A stretch of DNA of 64,000 nucleotides from Paenibacillus ginsengihumi DSM 21568 (lineage in GTDB: Bacteria > Bacillota > Bacilli > Paenibacillales > NBRC-103111), in NCBI RefSeq assembly GCF_000380965.1, contig NZ_KB905568.1, positions 17,578 to 81,577 on the forward strand. The letters are read 5' to 3'. The notes below the pieces were generated by a model, which saw only the letters and a program-made list of their open reading frames with translations, did no database searches and was not told the DNA's origin. Of this stretch, positions 1-9,007 are shown piece by piece (position 1 is the stretch's first letter; every line of letters starts with the position of its first letter). The position numbers and the translations under genes were made by a program.

Positions 1-499
1 GGCGCACGGCCTCAGCTTTTCCGTGAAGCCCGGCGTCCCCGCACCGCCGTCGCTGCAAAACATGCTCAAGGAGCTGCAGAGCGATATAGGCTGCGCCATC
101 CCCGACAACGGCTGCCTGGTGCCATGGGCGAAGCAGGGCGTGCTGCTGCTCAACACTGTGCTGACGGTGCGGGAAGGGCAGGCCAACTCGCACAAGGGTC
201 AAGGCTGGGAGCAGTTTACCGACCGGGTGATCGAGCTGCTGAACGAGCGGGAGCAGCCGGTCGTCTTCATCCTGTGGGGCAGCCACGCGCAGCAAAAGGC
301 GCATTTCATCGACGGGAGCCGCCACGGCATTGTGCGCTCGCCGCACCCGAGCCCGTTGTCAGCGCACCGCGGCTTCTTCGGGAGCAGGCCGTATTCCCAG
401 GCCAACGCCTTCCTGCGCCAATTCGGCCGCGAGCCGATCGATTGGCAATTGCCGAATCTCGGCAGCTCCTGGAAGGAAACGGCTGCTTCCCGGGATTGA
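1..499 (+). CDS. ung: Uracil-DNA glycosylase, C-terminal part (5' end outside window)
   Basis: The frame is open from base 2 and ends in TGA at 497-499, giving about 165 residues. It starts inside the conserved [11 protein letters not shown] stretch of family-1 uracil-DNA glycosylases and contains [14 protein letters not shown], the Leu-intercalation/minor-groove loop with the catalytic His, and a WQLP-like tail. The N-terminal water-activating motif (GQDPYH) lies upstream of the window. The enzyme excises uracil from DNA as the first step of base excision repair in the cytosol. The product identification is secure; the true start cannot be seen. Confidence 0.93.
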   Translation, partial: AHGLSFSVKPGVPAPPSLQNMLKELQSDIGCAIPDNGCLVPWAKQGVLLLNTVLTVREGQANSHKGQGWEQFTDRVIELLNEREQPVVFILWGSHAQQKAHFIDGSRHGIVRSPHPSPLSAHRGFFGSRPYSQANAFLRQFGREPIDWQLPNLGSSWKETAASRD

Positions 500-903
500 G
501 GCGGGGGCGATCCAGCCTTTTTACCCTCTTGCCAATCATCGCATCCGGAATATATATTAGTGAGGAGATGATCCGGCGCCAGGCTGCAAGCCCCGACGGA
601 ATCGGCCAATACCTGTGCGAAAATGAGGGCCGATCAGCAATGAAGCCACTGTGGACTATGCGCGGATTGAATTTTTCCTATTATGCCACCTCCGCTGCGA
701 CGCCAGCGATACGGCTCGCGCTGACAGGATGCAGCAGAAAAAAAGGACGGAACCGGCCCTAAAGCCGATATCCGTCCTTCTTTCGTCTAATCGAATCGTC
801 AAGACTTATTGTCCTGACATGCGCGGAGCGTTCTTAAGCGTTCGCGAAGGAGCGCCGGTATGGAAGGCTCCTTGCGGAGCGATAAAGCGCCCGCCCGAAA
901 GCG
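500..903. other. Gene-poor stretch after ung
   Basis: About 400 bases between ung and a small minus-strand gene. It holds one Rho-independent-like hairpin (742-785). A 64-codon frame at 568-762 begins right after GTGAGGAG, but the spacing to the ATG is too short and the peptide resembles nothing known, so it is not called. Confidence 0.5.
742..785 (+). terminator. Rho-independent terminator-like hairpin
   Basis: AAGGACGGA at 743-751 pairs with TCCGTCCTT at 771-779, followed by the T-rich CTTTC. It lies 240 bases downstream of ung on the plus strand and probably ends that transcript. Confidence 0.6.
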
Positions 904-1098
904 TTAATGCAGATAGGCGCCTTTCTGGTGTTCGGAGATGCTGTGCTGGATGATTTCCATGGCGTCCTCGGCCTGCAGAGCTTCCAATCCGTTGCGCAGT
1001 ACAATGACGGAATCCAGTTCATCCCGTTTCAAAAAATCGTACATTTCCGGTGTCAAGCGCATGACGATCGTTGCCAACTTTACCGTTTCCACATTCAT
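904..1098 (-). CDS. Small conserved-type hypothetical protein (64 aa)
   Basis: A 64-residue protein starting at ATG 1098 behind a strong purine-rich RBS (GGAAGGGAAGGGTG). An upstream in-frame start at 1170 exists but has no RBS. The sequence is soluble and mostly helical in look, with RLTPEMYDFLKRDELDSVI and a hydrophobic middle, and no membrane segment. I do not recognise the family. It stands alone between ung (convergent) and the YitT gene. Confidence 0.55.
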   Translation of the reverse strand: MNVETVKLATIVMRLTPEMYDFLKRDELDSVIVLRNGLEALQAEDAMEIIQHSISEHQKGAYLH

Positions 1099-1248
1099 CA
1101 CCCTTCCCTTCCTTAAATTAAAGGTGTTCCGGAGGACAAAACGCGATAAACCAGGTAAAGCCGAGGACAACTTATCTGAAACTATTATAGCATAAAAGCG
1201 CGGGCTTATGGAGCCTTGTTTTTGCCCGGCGATGCCCGGAAATTGTTG

Positions 1249-2082
1249 TCAGGAGCGGCGGAATAATCCCATGACGCCGGTCGTTTCCACGATATTGACG
1301 AAAGCCTGCGGGTCCCACTGCCGGAGGATCGCCTGCACATCGTTCAATTCGTATCGGGTGATGACCGTCATCAGCATATGCTGCGGCTGCTTCGTGAACG
1401 CCCCTTCTGTCTGAAGGACGGTGATGCCGCGCTGCAGCTTGGACATTTTAGGCAGCAAAATGTCTTTTTTCCGCGTGACGACGAATACGGTGACCTTGAC
1501 ATGGCGGATATGAATCGCATCGACGATTTTCACGGTGATGTATATGGACAGCAGGGAGTAAAGCGCCAAATCCCAGTTTTGCTCGTAATATCCGAGGGCG
1601 ACAATGACGATTCCGTTCATGACGAACAAAATCGCGCCGAGCGGAAAATCGCGCTTGCGGGTGAGGATATACCCGAGAATGTCGAAGCCGCCGGTCGAGC
1701 CTCCCGACCTCATCGCCAGGCCCGTGCCGATGCCGAGCAGCACGCCTCCCGTGACCGCGTTGAGGATCAGATCCTCGGCGACCGGAACGGCCGGAAGCCA
1801 TCGGAGGAACAAGGAGGTCAATACGACGGAGACGACGCTTAGCAGGATGAATTTGCGGCCGACCGTGATGAGTCCCCAGATGAGCACCGGGGCGTTCAGC
1901 GCCATGTACAACAGCGATACATCCCACCCCGTTATGTAGGAGATGAGCATGGACAGGCCCGACATGCCGCCGCTCAGCAGCTGATGGGGGATCATGAAGA
2001 GATTGAAGCAGATAGCCGACAGGATCGCGCTGGCGACGGCCGCCAGCAACCCCCCGAGCCAGGAGCGCTGAAGCCAGAACAA
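1249..2082 (-). CDS. YitT-family membrane protein (DUF161 + DUF2179)
   Basis: 277 residues with five to six hydrophobic membrane segments in residues 10-180. The family signatures are GGMSGLSMLISYITGWD and RSGGSTGGFDILGYIL. A soluble C-terminal DUF2179-like domain covers about residues 205-272 (VFVVTRKK ... GAFTKQPQHMLMTVITRYE). Start is TTG at 2082, chosen because AGGAGGTG sits 8 bases upstream and the length fits the family. YitT proteins are integral membrane proteins of unknown transport or signalling role in Firmicutes. It reads away from the DUF4247 gene's 3' end with a 50-base gap and may be in the same transcript. Confidence 0.9.
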   Translation of the reverse strand: MFWLQRSWLGGLLAAVASAILSAICFNLFMIPHQLLSGGMSGLSMLISYITGWDVSLLYMALNAPVLIWGLITVGRKFILLSVVSVVLTSLFLRWLPAVPVAEDLILNAVTGGVLLGIGTGLAMRSGGSTGGFDILGYILTRKRDFPLGAILFVMNGIVIVALGYYEQNWDLALYSLLSIYITVKIVDAIHIRHVKVTVFVVTRKKDILLPKMSKLQRGITVLQTEGAFTKQPQHMLMTVITRYELNDVQAILRQWDPQAFVNIVETTGVMGLFRRS

Positions 2083-2132
2083 GGAAAAACACCTCCTCAG
2101 ACCTTAGTATGGGTCAGCGGAGGTGGCTTCAA

Positions 2133-2834
2133 TCATCGGCGTCGGAACGAGCCCGAGCGCGAGCTCGTTTTCGGCTTGATGCTCTTCGGCGTGCTCTTGA
2201 AAGTCGGCGTGGAGCCGTCGCTTTTTCGTATTTTGCTCGAGGAAGACGAGCTGCTTGTCGTGCCGGACGACTTGCCGGCCGATCCGGAGGTCGTAAAGCT
2301 TCCCGTGCGGCTGGAAGTGGTCGGCGTCTGCTTGGTGTCGGATTTGGCGGCGGTACCGGTATTCTTGCCGCTGTCGGTATACGTCTTGGTCGACGTATAG
2401 CCGCGGTAATCGGTCCCCTTGTTGGACCAGCTGCTGCCAAACAGCGATTGCAGCAGGGTGGCGGCGATATAGCCTTCCAGGAACGAGGAATCGTAATGCT
2501 CCTTCGCATATTCGATGGAATCGACCTGGACCAGCGTATTGCTCTCGTTCTCCGTATCCTTCTGCACATTGACGATCTTGTTGTTATATACCAGGAACAT
2601 CTGCTCGGCCGACTCTTTGCTGATTTCCTCCGGCTTCTCCTGCGCGGCGATCTCCTTGGCGACCGTCGGCACATCTTTGCCCTCGACCGAATATATTTTT
2701 GCTGTGCTCTTTCCCTGGCCCTGCACGTCGATCAGCGAATAATTGTGCTTGATATAATTGCTCGCGTCGCCGCATGCCGCCAGAACGAGGGCGAATACGA
2801 GCCAAATCGATATCCATTTGGACGTTCTCTTCAC
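2133..2834 (-). CDS. DUF4247-type lipoprotein
   Basis: 233 residues. The N-terminus is a lipoprotein signal: basic KRTSKW, a hydrophobic stretch, then the lipobox LAAC, so the protein should be lipid-anchored on the outer face of the membrane. The middle (residues 25-125) is the DUF4247-like part, and the tail from about residue 150 is Ser/Thr/Lys-rich low complexity. GTG 2834 is chosen because GGAGG lies about 10 bases upstream; the GTG at 2846 overlaps that RBS. It follows the DUF4178 gene by 58 bases, a pairing common in Bacillaceae/Paenibacillaceae. Function unknown. Confidence 0.82.
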   Translation of the reverse strand: MKRTSKWISIWLVFALVLAACGDASNYIKHNYSLIDVQGQGKSTAKIYSVEGKDVPTVAKEIAAQEKPEEISKESAEQMFLVYNNKIVNVQKDTENESNTLVQVDSIEYAKEHYDSSFLEGYIAATLLQSLFGSSWSNKGTDYRGYTSTKTYTDSGKNTGTAAKSDTKQTPTTSSRTGSFTTSGSAGKSSGTTSSSSSSSKIRKSDGSTPTFKSTPKSIKPKTSSRSGSFRRR

Positions 2835-2892
2835 GGGAACGCTCACCTCCTGTTGCTTGTTGCCCGGGTGCCCGGATGACGGGGCCCTGCAG

Positions 2893-3432
2893 CTACAGCG
2901 ATCCTTTCAAAAAACGAATCTGTCCGCCCGGCGTCCGGCTGCCTTCCATGGCGACATATTTGCCGTCCTGCCACTGCAGGAAGAAGTAACGCCCTCCGTC
3001 GGCGAAGTATTTCCAGATCATCACTTCATCGCCGCCGCGAAAATCGGTCCGGCCCTCCGTGCGCACAAGGTCGCTTCGGTTATGCTCCAGATAGTACATC
3101 GCGCCGTCTCCCATATCGAGCTCGGTCGGCACATCGTGCGGATCGTCCAGCGAGCCTTCGATAAATTCGCACAAGTAGCAGTCGTAGGTGCGGCCCTTCT
3201 CGACCAGCAGGCAGGCGTAATGGTTCCCGTTCTGCAAATAATAGGCGAACCGGTGCGGCGGAAAGCCGCGGTCGAAATAGACGGCTTTGCCCGATACGAC
3301 GTACTCCTCCAGATCGACGGTAACGATATCGCCGACGGCCGTCTCCTCGAACGGGTTCGCTTCTTTGACGGGAGGCTGCGCCTGCTCTTTGTTGCTGTTT
3401 ATGATGGAACGGACTCTTTTCCACAAGGACAT
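2893..3432 (-). CDS. DUF4178 domain protein
   Basis: 179 residues, soluble. The DUF4178 region spans about residues 40-170 (VGDIVTVDLEEYVVSGK, YYLQNGNHYACLLVEKG, IWKYFADGGRYFFLQW). ATG 3432 is chosen for the AAAGGGG RBS about 10 bases upstream; the open frame extends further but that extension looks non-coding. It is the first gene of a probable operon with the DUF4247 lipoprotein, and is divergent from cshA. The role is unknown; related clusters elsewhere also encode DUF350 and aminopropyltransferase-like proteins, which are absent here. Confidence 0.82.
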   Translation of the reverse strand: MSLWKRVRSIINSNKEQAQPPVKEANPFEETAVGDIVTVDLEEYVVSGKAVYFDRGFPPHRFAYYLQNGNHYACLLVEKGRTYDCYLCEFIEGSLDDPHDVPTELDMGDGAMYYLEHNRSDLVRTEGRTDFRGGDEVMIWKYFADGGRYFFLQWQDGKYVAMEGSRTPGGQIRFLKGSL

Positions 3433-3579
3433 GGACGATAACCCCTTTAGCCTGGAATAAGATGATACGTTTTCCTTGATGATGCGCTTCTCATATCGAT
3501 GTTTCGTTACACAGATTATATACGATTTTCCCGACTTTCGGTTTCGTCTTCGTATTTTCTGGTATATGGATGACGGTTG

Positions 3580-3588
3580 TGGTATAAT
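3580..3588 (+). promoter_or_regulatory. Extended -10 promoter element upstream of cshA
   Basis: TGG-TATAAT (TATAAT at 3583-3588) forms an extended -10; no good -35 is visible at the right distance. Use of this promoter would give cshA an untranslated leader of about 140 bases. Long leaders are common on cold-shock helicase mRNAs. This is inference from sequence only. Confidence 0.5.
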
Positions 3589-3737
3589 ACTAAAGATATT
3601 CTTAAGTGCGGCCTTGAAGATTTCGCTTGCGACATGCACGCCAAGTCAGTTCATGTGAATGGAAGATAGAAAAGATAGGAGTCGGACTTAAGGGTATAAA
3701 TAAATGAGACCCTCTACACAAAGGAGAATGAAATCAT

Positions 3738-5321
3738 TTGAAAACATTCAGCGAATTCGGACTTGAGGCAAAGGTACTCCGCGCCATTACGGAAATGGGC
3801 TTTGAAGAAGCGACCCCGATTCAGGAAAAGGCGATTCCGGTGGCGCTGGAGAACCGCGACCTGATCGGCCAGGCGCAGACCGGCACGGGCAAAACGGCCG
3901 CTTTCGGCATTCCGCTCGTCAACAAGATTGACGTGAAGGAAGATCGCATCGTGGCGCTGGTGATGTGCCCGACGCGCGAGCTGGCCATTCAGGTAGCCGA
4001 AGAGATCGAGAAGCTCGGGCGGTTTAAAGGTATCCGCAGCCTGCCCATTTACGGCGGCCAGGATATCGTCAAGCAAATCCGGGCACTTCGCAAAAAGCCC
4101 CAGATCATTATCGGCACGCCGGGGCGTCTGCTTGACCATATCAACCGCAAGACGATCAAGCTGGACGACGTTCAGACGGTCGTGCTGGACGAAGCGGACG
4201 AAATGCTCGATATGGGCTTTATGGACGATATTCAGACCATTTTGAGCCTTGTCCCGGAAGAGCGCAACACGATGCTGTTCTCGGCTACGATGCCGCCGAA
4301 TATTCAGAAGCTTGCCCAGCAGTTTTTGCGCAATCCGGAGCATGTGTCGGTCATTCCGAAGCAGATCAGCGCTCCGTCCATCGAGCAGGCGTACATCGAG
4401 GTGCACGAGCGCCAGAAGTTCGAAGCGCTGTGCCGCCTGATCGACATGGAGGCGCCGGATTTGGCGATCATCTTCGGGCGCACGAAGCGCCGCGTCGACG
4501 AGCTGTCGGAGGCGCTGCAGAAGCGCGGCTATACGGCGGAAGGGCTGCACGGGGACCTGTCGCAAAATCAGCGCGATAACGTCATGCGCAAATTCCGCGA
4601 CGGCAGCATCGACGTGCTGGTCGCAACGGACGTCGCCGCGCGTGGCCTGGACGTATCCGGCGTGACGCACGTCATCAACTTTGACCTGCCGCAGGACCCG
4701 GAAAGCTACGTTCACCGGATCGGTCGAACGGGACGCGCCGGCAAGGAAGGCGTCGCGTACACATTCGTTACGCCGCGCGAAATCGACCATCTGTACTTCA
4801 TCGAGAGAGTAACCCGCCATCGCATCGCCCGCAAGCCGATGCCGACGTTGGCCGAAGCGATCGAAGGCAAGCAGAAGGTGACGGCAGAGCGCGTCATGTC
4901 CGTGCTGCAGAGCGATGAGCACAACGAATACAAAGGCCTGGCGATTACGCTCCTGGAGCAGCACGATTCAGTGCATCTCTTGGCCGCTGCGCTCAAGCTG
5001 CTGACGGGCGACCGCAACGATGTCGTGATCGAGCTGACGCCGGAGGACCCGATCCGCGCGAAAAAGCGCCGCTTCGACGTCCGCTCGGCAGGCCGCAAGC
5101 CGTCGGGCTACGGCGGACATCGCCGCGATGGCCGCGGCGGCTACGATCGCGACCGCGGCGGTTACGGCGGAGGCCGCGGAGGCCGGAGAGACTACGGGCG
5201 CGATCATGGCCGCGACGGCCGGGACTATCGAGGCCGCCATTCGGAAGGCCGCGACAGCCGGGAAGGCCGCAGCAATTACTCGCGCTCGGGTGACCGTTCG
5301 AACGAAGGGTCGCTCGTCTAA
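3738..5321 (+). CDS. cshA: DEAD-box ATP-dependent RNA helicase (CshA-like)
   Basis: 527 residues with all DEAD-box motifs in order: Q motif (FGLEAKVL ... [10 protein letters not shown]), Walker [52 protein letters not shown] and [11 protein letters not shown] dimerisation-like middle region follows, then an RGG/Asp/Tyr-rich basic tail from about residue 455 that should bind RNA. It unwinds RNA duplexes using ATP, in cold adaptation, ribosome assembly and the degradosome. Start is TTG 3738, 11 bases after AAGGAG. It is monocistronic, with a strong terminator at 5354. Confidence 0.93.
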   Translation: MKTFSEFGLEAKVLRAITEMGFEEATPIQEKAIPVALENRDLIGQAQTGTGKTAAFGIPLVNKIDVKEDRIVALVMCPTRELAIQVAEEIEKLGRFKGIRSLPIYGGQDIVKQIRALRKKPQIIIGTPGRLLDHINRKTIKLDDVQTVVLDEADEMLDMGFMDDIQTILSLVPEERNTMLFSATMPPNIQKLAQQFLRNPEHVSVIPKQISAPSIEQAYIEVHERQKFEALCRLIDMEAPDLAIIFGRTKRRVDELSEALQKRGYTAEGLHGDLSQNQRDNVMRKFRDGSIDVLVATDVAARGLDVSGVTHVINFDLPQDPESYVHRIGRTGRAGKEGVAYTFVTPREIDHLYFIERVTRHRIARKPMPTLAEAIEGKQKVTAERVMSVLQSDEHNEYKGLAITLLEQHDSVHLLAAALKLLTGDRNDVVIELTPEDPIRAKKRRFDVRSAGRKPSGYGGHRRDGRGGYDRDRGGYGGGRGGRRDYGRDHGRDGRDYRGRHSEGRDSREGRSNYSRSGDRSNEGSLV

Positions 5322-5353
5322 GGCGGCTCCAAGAGCATATACAGCATGGACCT

Positions 5354-5389
5354 GGGCGAAGCTTCTGCGAAGAGGCTTCGCCCTTTTTT
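5354..5389 (+). terminator. Rho-independent terminator of cshA
   Basis: GGGCGAAGC (5354-5362) pairs with GCTTCGCCC (5375-5383), followed by six T, 30 bases after the cshA stop codon. Confidence 0.92.
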
Positions 5390-5484
5390 GGCAAATTTTC
5401 GGGCCGCAGGACCTCGCTTCGCTAGCCCTCCGATTTGCGTTTTTGCTAGTCGTGGGCTTACGTTTTGCCGGGGCGAATCTTAAG

Positions 5485-5572
5485 CTAACGCAAGCCACAG
5501 AGCTTGTTTCCCTCGAAACCATCGATTTGAAATGGGGAAAATCCCCAAAGGGACGTTTGTCACTGGCGTTAG
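5485..5572. repeat. TAACGC-bounded intergenic element, copy 1
   Basis: Bounded by CTAACGC and GCGTTAG. The left end (CTAACGCAAGCCACAGAG) and right end (GTTTGTCACTGGCGTTAGAGA) match the element at 44801-44985. The inside carries a hairpin, GGGGA AAA TCCCC. It lies between cshA and the YesL-like gene. Confidence 0.6.
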
Positions 5573-5761
5573 AGAGGATATGGTGATTCATGGCTCGCTC
5601 TTCCTTGAATGGACGCCGATAGGCGTTTTTCTATTTTCCTGCAACGTCCGGGGGCGGACGGCTACCTAGTTCGGACAAAATACGGTATAATATGAGCTAT
5701 AACGATGAGGTAAACGCTTGCGAATGCGGTTTGCCGGGCAAACTTCGAAGGGGGCATCGGT

Positions 5762-6643
5762 TTGGAATTTAAAGGCATGATGGGAGGGCTTTACCGCATC
5801 TCCGAGTGGATTATGCGGCTATCGGTCATCAATGTGCTGTGGATTGTGTGCGGGATTCCGTTTTTCTTTCTGGGACTTGGCCTGCTGCAGTCGCAAACGG
5901 CCGAACAAGTATTTTCAAATTTTGTGCTGATGGCGGCGGTCGCTCCGTTCACGGTGTTTCCAGCTACGTCGGCTATGTTTTCGGTCGCCCGCAAATGGCT
6001 GACGGGGGAAGAGGACGCTCCGTTGTTCAAGACATTTTTCAAATCGTATAAGCAAAACTATTTGCAAAGCATGCTCGGCGGCCTTGTATATATTGTGCTG
6101 GGGGTTGTGCTGTATACCAACTTCCGTTTTTACGGGGGGCAGACGGGAACGCTCGGCATTTTGCGCTTTCTCGTGCTGTCTTTGTCGGTGCTGCTGTGTA
6201 TTTCGCTGTTTCACTTTTTCTCGATTTTGTCCCATCTTCATATGAAGCTGCTGCACATCGTCAAAAATGCGTTTCTGATCACGATCGGCAGCCCGGTTCG
6301 GTCGCTCTCGATGGTCGTGCTGAACGGTATCGTGCTGTATGTCAGCTTCACGAAGTTCACGTTTCTGATTCCCTTTTTTATGGGCAGCCTGATCGCAATT
6401 GTCTCGTTCTGGCATTTTAATCTTATTTTCAGCAAAATGCAGGAGCAGCAGCAGAAGCTGGCGGAGAAAGAAGCTGGGCAGGAGGAAGCGTCAGAGGAAG
6501 GAACAGAAGCGGAAGGAACGGCTGCAAGCTTGCCTGACGGAGGCCGAAGCGGCGATATGGACCGTGCTGAAGAAAGGGAAGGGCGAGACGCGGAGCGGTC
6601 CGCTGCGGAACGGAACGCCTTGCCGGACGAGCCGCGGAAATAA
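5762..6643 (+). CDS. YesL-like DUF624 membrane protein
   Basis: 293 residues with about five membrane segments in residues 15-220 (LSVINVLWIVCGIPFFFLG is the first), matching the DUF624/YesL family. The last 70 residues are an unusual Glu/Ala/Arg-rich charged tail, partly coiled-coil-like (KMQEQQQKLAEKEAGQEEA). TTG 5762 is used with AGGGGG upstream; a TATAAT at 5686 may be its -10. YesL proteins often sit beside carbohydrate regulators, but no such partner is seen here. Molecular function unknown. Confidence 0.78.
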   Translation: MEFKGMMGGLYRISEWIMRLSVINVLWIVCGIPFFFLGLGLLQSQTAEQVFSNFVLMAAVAPFTVFPATSAMFSVARKWLTGEEDAPLFKTFFKSYKQNYLQSMLGGLVYIVLGVVLYTNFRFYGGQTGTLGILRFLVLSLSVLLCISLFHFFSILSHLHMKLLHIVKNAFLITIGSPVRSLSMVVLNGIVLYVSFTKFTFLIPFFMGSLIAIVSFWHFNLIFSKMQEQQQKLAEKEAGQEEASEEGTEAEGTAASLPDGGRSGDMDRAEEREGRDAERSAAERNALPDEPRK

Positions 6644-6736
6644 CCTGTCCGGGTATAAAAGGGTGCAGAATGTGACAATCTATGATCAAGCCCCGACAAT
6701 TTTCCGCTAATGGAAGCAGAATATCTCGAAACGAGG

Positions 6737-6765
6737 TTTACTTTTCAAGGGGAAGCCAATATAAT
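6737..6765 (+). promoter_or_regulatory. Sigma-A promoter for the 6S-like RNA
   Basis: TTTACT (6737-6742), 17-base spacer, TATAAT (6760-6765). The start of transcription would be near 6772. Confidence 0.7.
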
Positions 6766-6771
6766 AGGGTT

Positions 6772-6960
6772 AATCAAATCCTGCGATGTACGTTTCGATT
6801 TCTAGTGTTTTGAACCAATGGTTTGTTTCAAGGGAGTCCTACATTGAACCGCGGCTGGCATGCCCTCGAAAAGGGACGTCAAAATCGGTTCTGCGGACAC
6901 CCACCTGCGAGAGCGGGTTTCGAAACAATAGGTCGGACGGCATATGCGGGGATTTTTTTT
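6772..6960 (+). ncRNA. ssrS: Probable 6S RNA
   Basis: About 190 bases with their own sigma-A promoter and a run of eight T at the end, without an open frame. Folding by hand gives a long imperfect rod: AAATCC pairs with GGATTT at the ends, and GTGTTTTGAACC (around 6805) with GGTTTCGAAAC (around 6919). It then has a central unpaired region and an apical hairpin with GAACCG/CGGTTC and GCCCT-CGAAA-AGGG. A rod with a central bubble resembling an open promoter is the hallmark of 6S RNA, which binds sigma-A RNA polymerase in stationary phase. The call rests on shape, not on a covariance search. Confidence 0.62.
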
Positions 6961-7011
6961 GTCCATTTGCCGATATGGACGGAGGGCATCAACAGCGAAC
7001 GTTTAGGACAA

Positions 7012-7041
7012 AGCCAACTTGACGAGAGCAGTTGGCTTTTT
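7012..7041 (+). terminator. Rho-independent terminator
   Basis: AGCCAACT (7012-7019) pairs with AGTTGGCT (7030-7037) and is followed by T residues. It lies 50 bases after the 6S-like RNA and backs up its termination. A smaller hairpin, GTCCAT/ATGGAC, lies between them at 6961-6980. Confidence 0.8.
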
Positions 7042-7070
7042 ATGTGTGTAACATTTTGGGTAGATATAGC

Positions 7071-7109
7071 AAAAGCCCTATTAGCGGGTCGTTTTCAGCG
7101 AATAGGGCT
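7071..7109 (-). terminator. Terminator of xylB (minus strand)
   Basis: AGCCCTATTAGC (7074-7085) pairs with GCGAATAGGGCT (7098-7109). Read on the minus strand it ends in TTTT, 40 bases after the xylB stop. Confidence 0.75.
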
Positions 7110-7146
7110 AATGCGCTGGCGCCACGGCGTGGCGCAGGAAGTCTGT

Positions 7147-8679
7147 TTAGCCTTCCGCGACAAGATCGGTCAGCTGGTGCGACGTCGCCTTCAGCGTGTC
7201 GTACAGCGTGCGATATACCGCATAGAACGACTCGTACCGGGAGCGGCTCGCCGGATTCGGCTCTGTGCGGGTGACGGGGCGTATCCAGCGGTCGCACAAC
7301 TCGGTGATATCGACGTTCCGCACGCCGGAGGCGGCCATGACGGCGGCGCCGTAAGCGGGGCCGTCGGTCGAATTGACGGTGACGACGGGCAAGCCGAAAA
7401 TATCGGCGATCATCTGCCGCCAGAACGGGCTGCGCGCGCCGCCGCCGTTCACGCGCAGCTCCCGGATTTGGATGCCGGACTGCTTGACAAGCTCCATCGA
7501 ATCCCGCAGCCCGAAGGTGATGCCTTCGAGCACAGCGCGAGTCAGGTGCGCTTTGGAATGCCGGACCGTCAGGCCGATGAAGGCGCCGCGCGCTTTCGGA
7601 TCGGGGTGCGGCGTCCGTTCGCCCGATAAATACGGCAGGAACAGCAGGCCTTCGCTGCCGAGCGGGGCCGTCTCGGCGAGGGCGGTCAAATATTCGTAGA
7701 CGTCGCGGCCCTCCGCCTTGGCCTTATGCAGCTCTTCAAACGCGAAATGGTTTTTCCACCACTGGAACGATCCGCCGGCTGCCAGCATGACGCCCATGCG
7801 ATGCCACCGTCCGGGGACGCCATGGCAGAACGCATGCAGCCGGCAGAGCGGGTCGGCCTCATACGTATCGTCGTGGACGAAGACGACGCCCGAGGTGCCG
7901 AGCGCGACCGAGGCGATTCCTTCGCGGACGACGCCTACGCCGACAGCGCCGCACGCCTGGTCGCCGCCGCCGGCCACGACCGGGGTACCTTCCGCAAGGC
8001 CTGTCAATTGCGCCGCTTCGGCGGTGAGGCGGCCGGCGATATCGTTGCTCTCGTACAGCGGAGGCAGCCATTCGGCGGGAATGCCGAGACGCTGCAGCAC
8101 TTCCTCAGACCAGCGGCGGCGAGCGACATCAAGCAGCAGCGTGCCGCTGGCGTCCGCCATATCCATGCCGAATTCCCCTGTCAGCTGCAGGCGGACGTAA
8201 TCTTTCGGCAGCATCAGGTGAGCCGTCCGGGCAAAATGCTCCGGCTCATGCTTGCGCAGCCAAATCACTTTCGGCGCCGTAAAGCCGGTCAGCGCGCGGT
8301 TGCCGGTCAGCCGGGCAAGCTCCTGCTGCCCGATCGTCGCTTCGATCCAATCGCATTCCGCGGCCGTCCGCTGATCGCACCATAAGAGGGCCGGGCGGAC
8401 GACGCGCAGCTCCTTATCGAGGAATACAGAGCCGTGCATTTGGCCCGAGAGCCCGACGCCGGCAATCTCGCTGCCGGGAATGGCGGCGTCCGCGAGAAGC
8501 GCTCGGATGCATGCCGCGGTTTTCGTCCACCAGTCTTCTGGATGCTGCTCGGCCCAGCCCGGCTGAGGGGTGTGCAGCGGGTATTCCTCGCTCCTTGAGG
8601 CCGCTACGGCGCCGTCCTCGCCGACGAGAATGCACTTGACCGCCGATGTCCCCAAATCGATTCCCAAAAAATAAGCCAT
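7147..8679 (-). CDS. xylB: Xylulokinase
   Basis: 510 residues, full length for the FGGY carbohydrate kinase family. The N-terminal phosphate-binding motif FLGIDLGTSAVKCIL, substrate-region LSGQMHGSVFLD and WCDQRT, the second ATPase half with GGGDQACGAVGVGV, and C-terminal NGGGARSPFWRQM are all present. It phosphorylates D-xylulose to xylulose 5-phosphate, feeding the pentose phosphate pathway. ATG 8679 follows GGAGG by 8 bases. No xylA, xylR or transporter is adjacent. A candidate XylR-like operator lies upstream at 8727. Transcription ends at the 7071 hairpin. Confidence 0.92.
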   Translation of the reverse strand: MAYFLGIDLGTSAVKCILVGEDGAVAASRSEEYPLHTPQPGWAEQHPEDWWTKTAACIRALLADAAIPGSEIAGVGLSGQMHGSVFLDKELRVVRPALLWCDQRTAAECDWIEATIGQQELARLTGNRALTGFTAPKVIWLRKHEPEHFARTAHLMLPKDYVRLQLTGEFGMDMADASGTLLLDVARRRWSEEVLQRLGIPAEWLPPLYESNDIAGRLTAEAAQLTGLAEGTPVVAGGGDQACGAVGVGVVREGIASVALGTSGVVFVHDDTYEADPLCRLHAFCHGVPGRWHRMGVMLAAGGSFQWWKNHFAFEELHKAKAEGRDVYEYLTALAETAPLGSEGLLFLPYLSGERTPHPDPKARGAFIGLTVRHSKAHLTRAVLEGITFGLRDSMELVKQSGIQIRELRVNGGGARSPFWRQMIADIFGLPVVTVNSTDGPAYGAAVMAASGVRNVDITELCDRWIRPVTRTEPNPASRSRYESFYAVYRTLYDTLKATSHQLTDLVAEG

Positions 8680-9007
8680 TGCATGTTCCTCCAGTCATCA
8701 GGCTTGATATTTAACCCCACGCAAACTTTGTTCAATGATTAAACAAAATCATGTAATATTATATTCGCACCGAATCCGCAAATTCCTGCCGATCCTGGCG
8801 AACGATTTTTGTCAGCAGGAATAAACGGTGCCCGCACCCGAAAAAATATGAACGATCGTGGATCGAATTGCCGGATTCCCCTTTTTCTCGAGGGCAAACA
8901 ATGATATGATTAATGATAGTAATGACCGGAAAATGGTCCCTGCAACTGCTGAGTGAATGCTAACGAGGCAATACGGTGTCTGCTGCATACTATGAGGAGG
9001 GAAGGCA
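8680..9007. other. Divergent intergenic region, xylB and the 9008 gene
   Basis: Carries the promoter regions of two divergent genes. The visible signals are the inverted repeat at 8727-8747 and AT-rich patches around 8750-8770 and 8900-8930. No convincing consensus promoter was found. Confidence 0.5.
8727..8747. promoter_or_regulatory. Candidate XylR-type operator
   Basis: The inverted repeat TTTGTT-N9-AACAAA lies about 50 bases upstream of the xylB start. ROK-family XylR operators in Bacillus-type bacteria have a similar GTTTGTT...AACAAAC form. Assignment by resemblance only. Confidence 0.42.

Noticed and set aside
568..762. 64-codon frame after ung
   Set aside because: The purine-rich stretch is directly against the ATG with no spacer, the peptide is not protein-like at its C-terminus and overlaps the terminator hairpin.
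3714..4964. Long minus-strand open frame opposite cshA
   Set aside because: It is antisense to a complete DEAD-box helicase with all motifs. GC-rich codon bias leaves the opposite frame open, and it has no RBS or protein-like domains.
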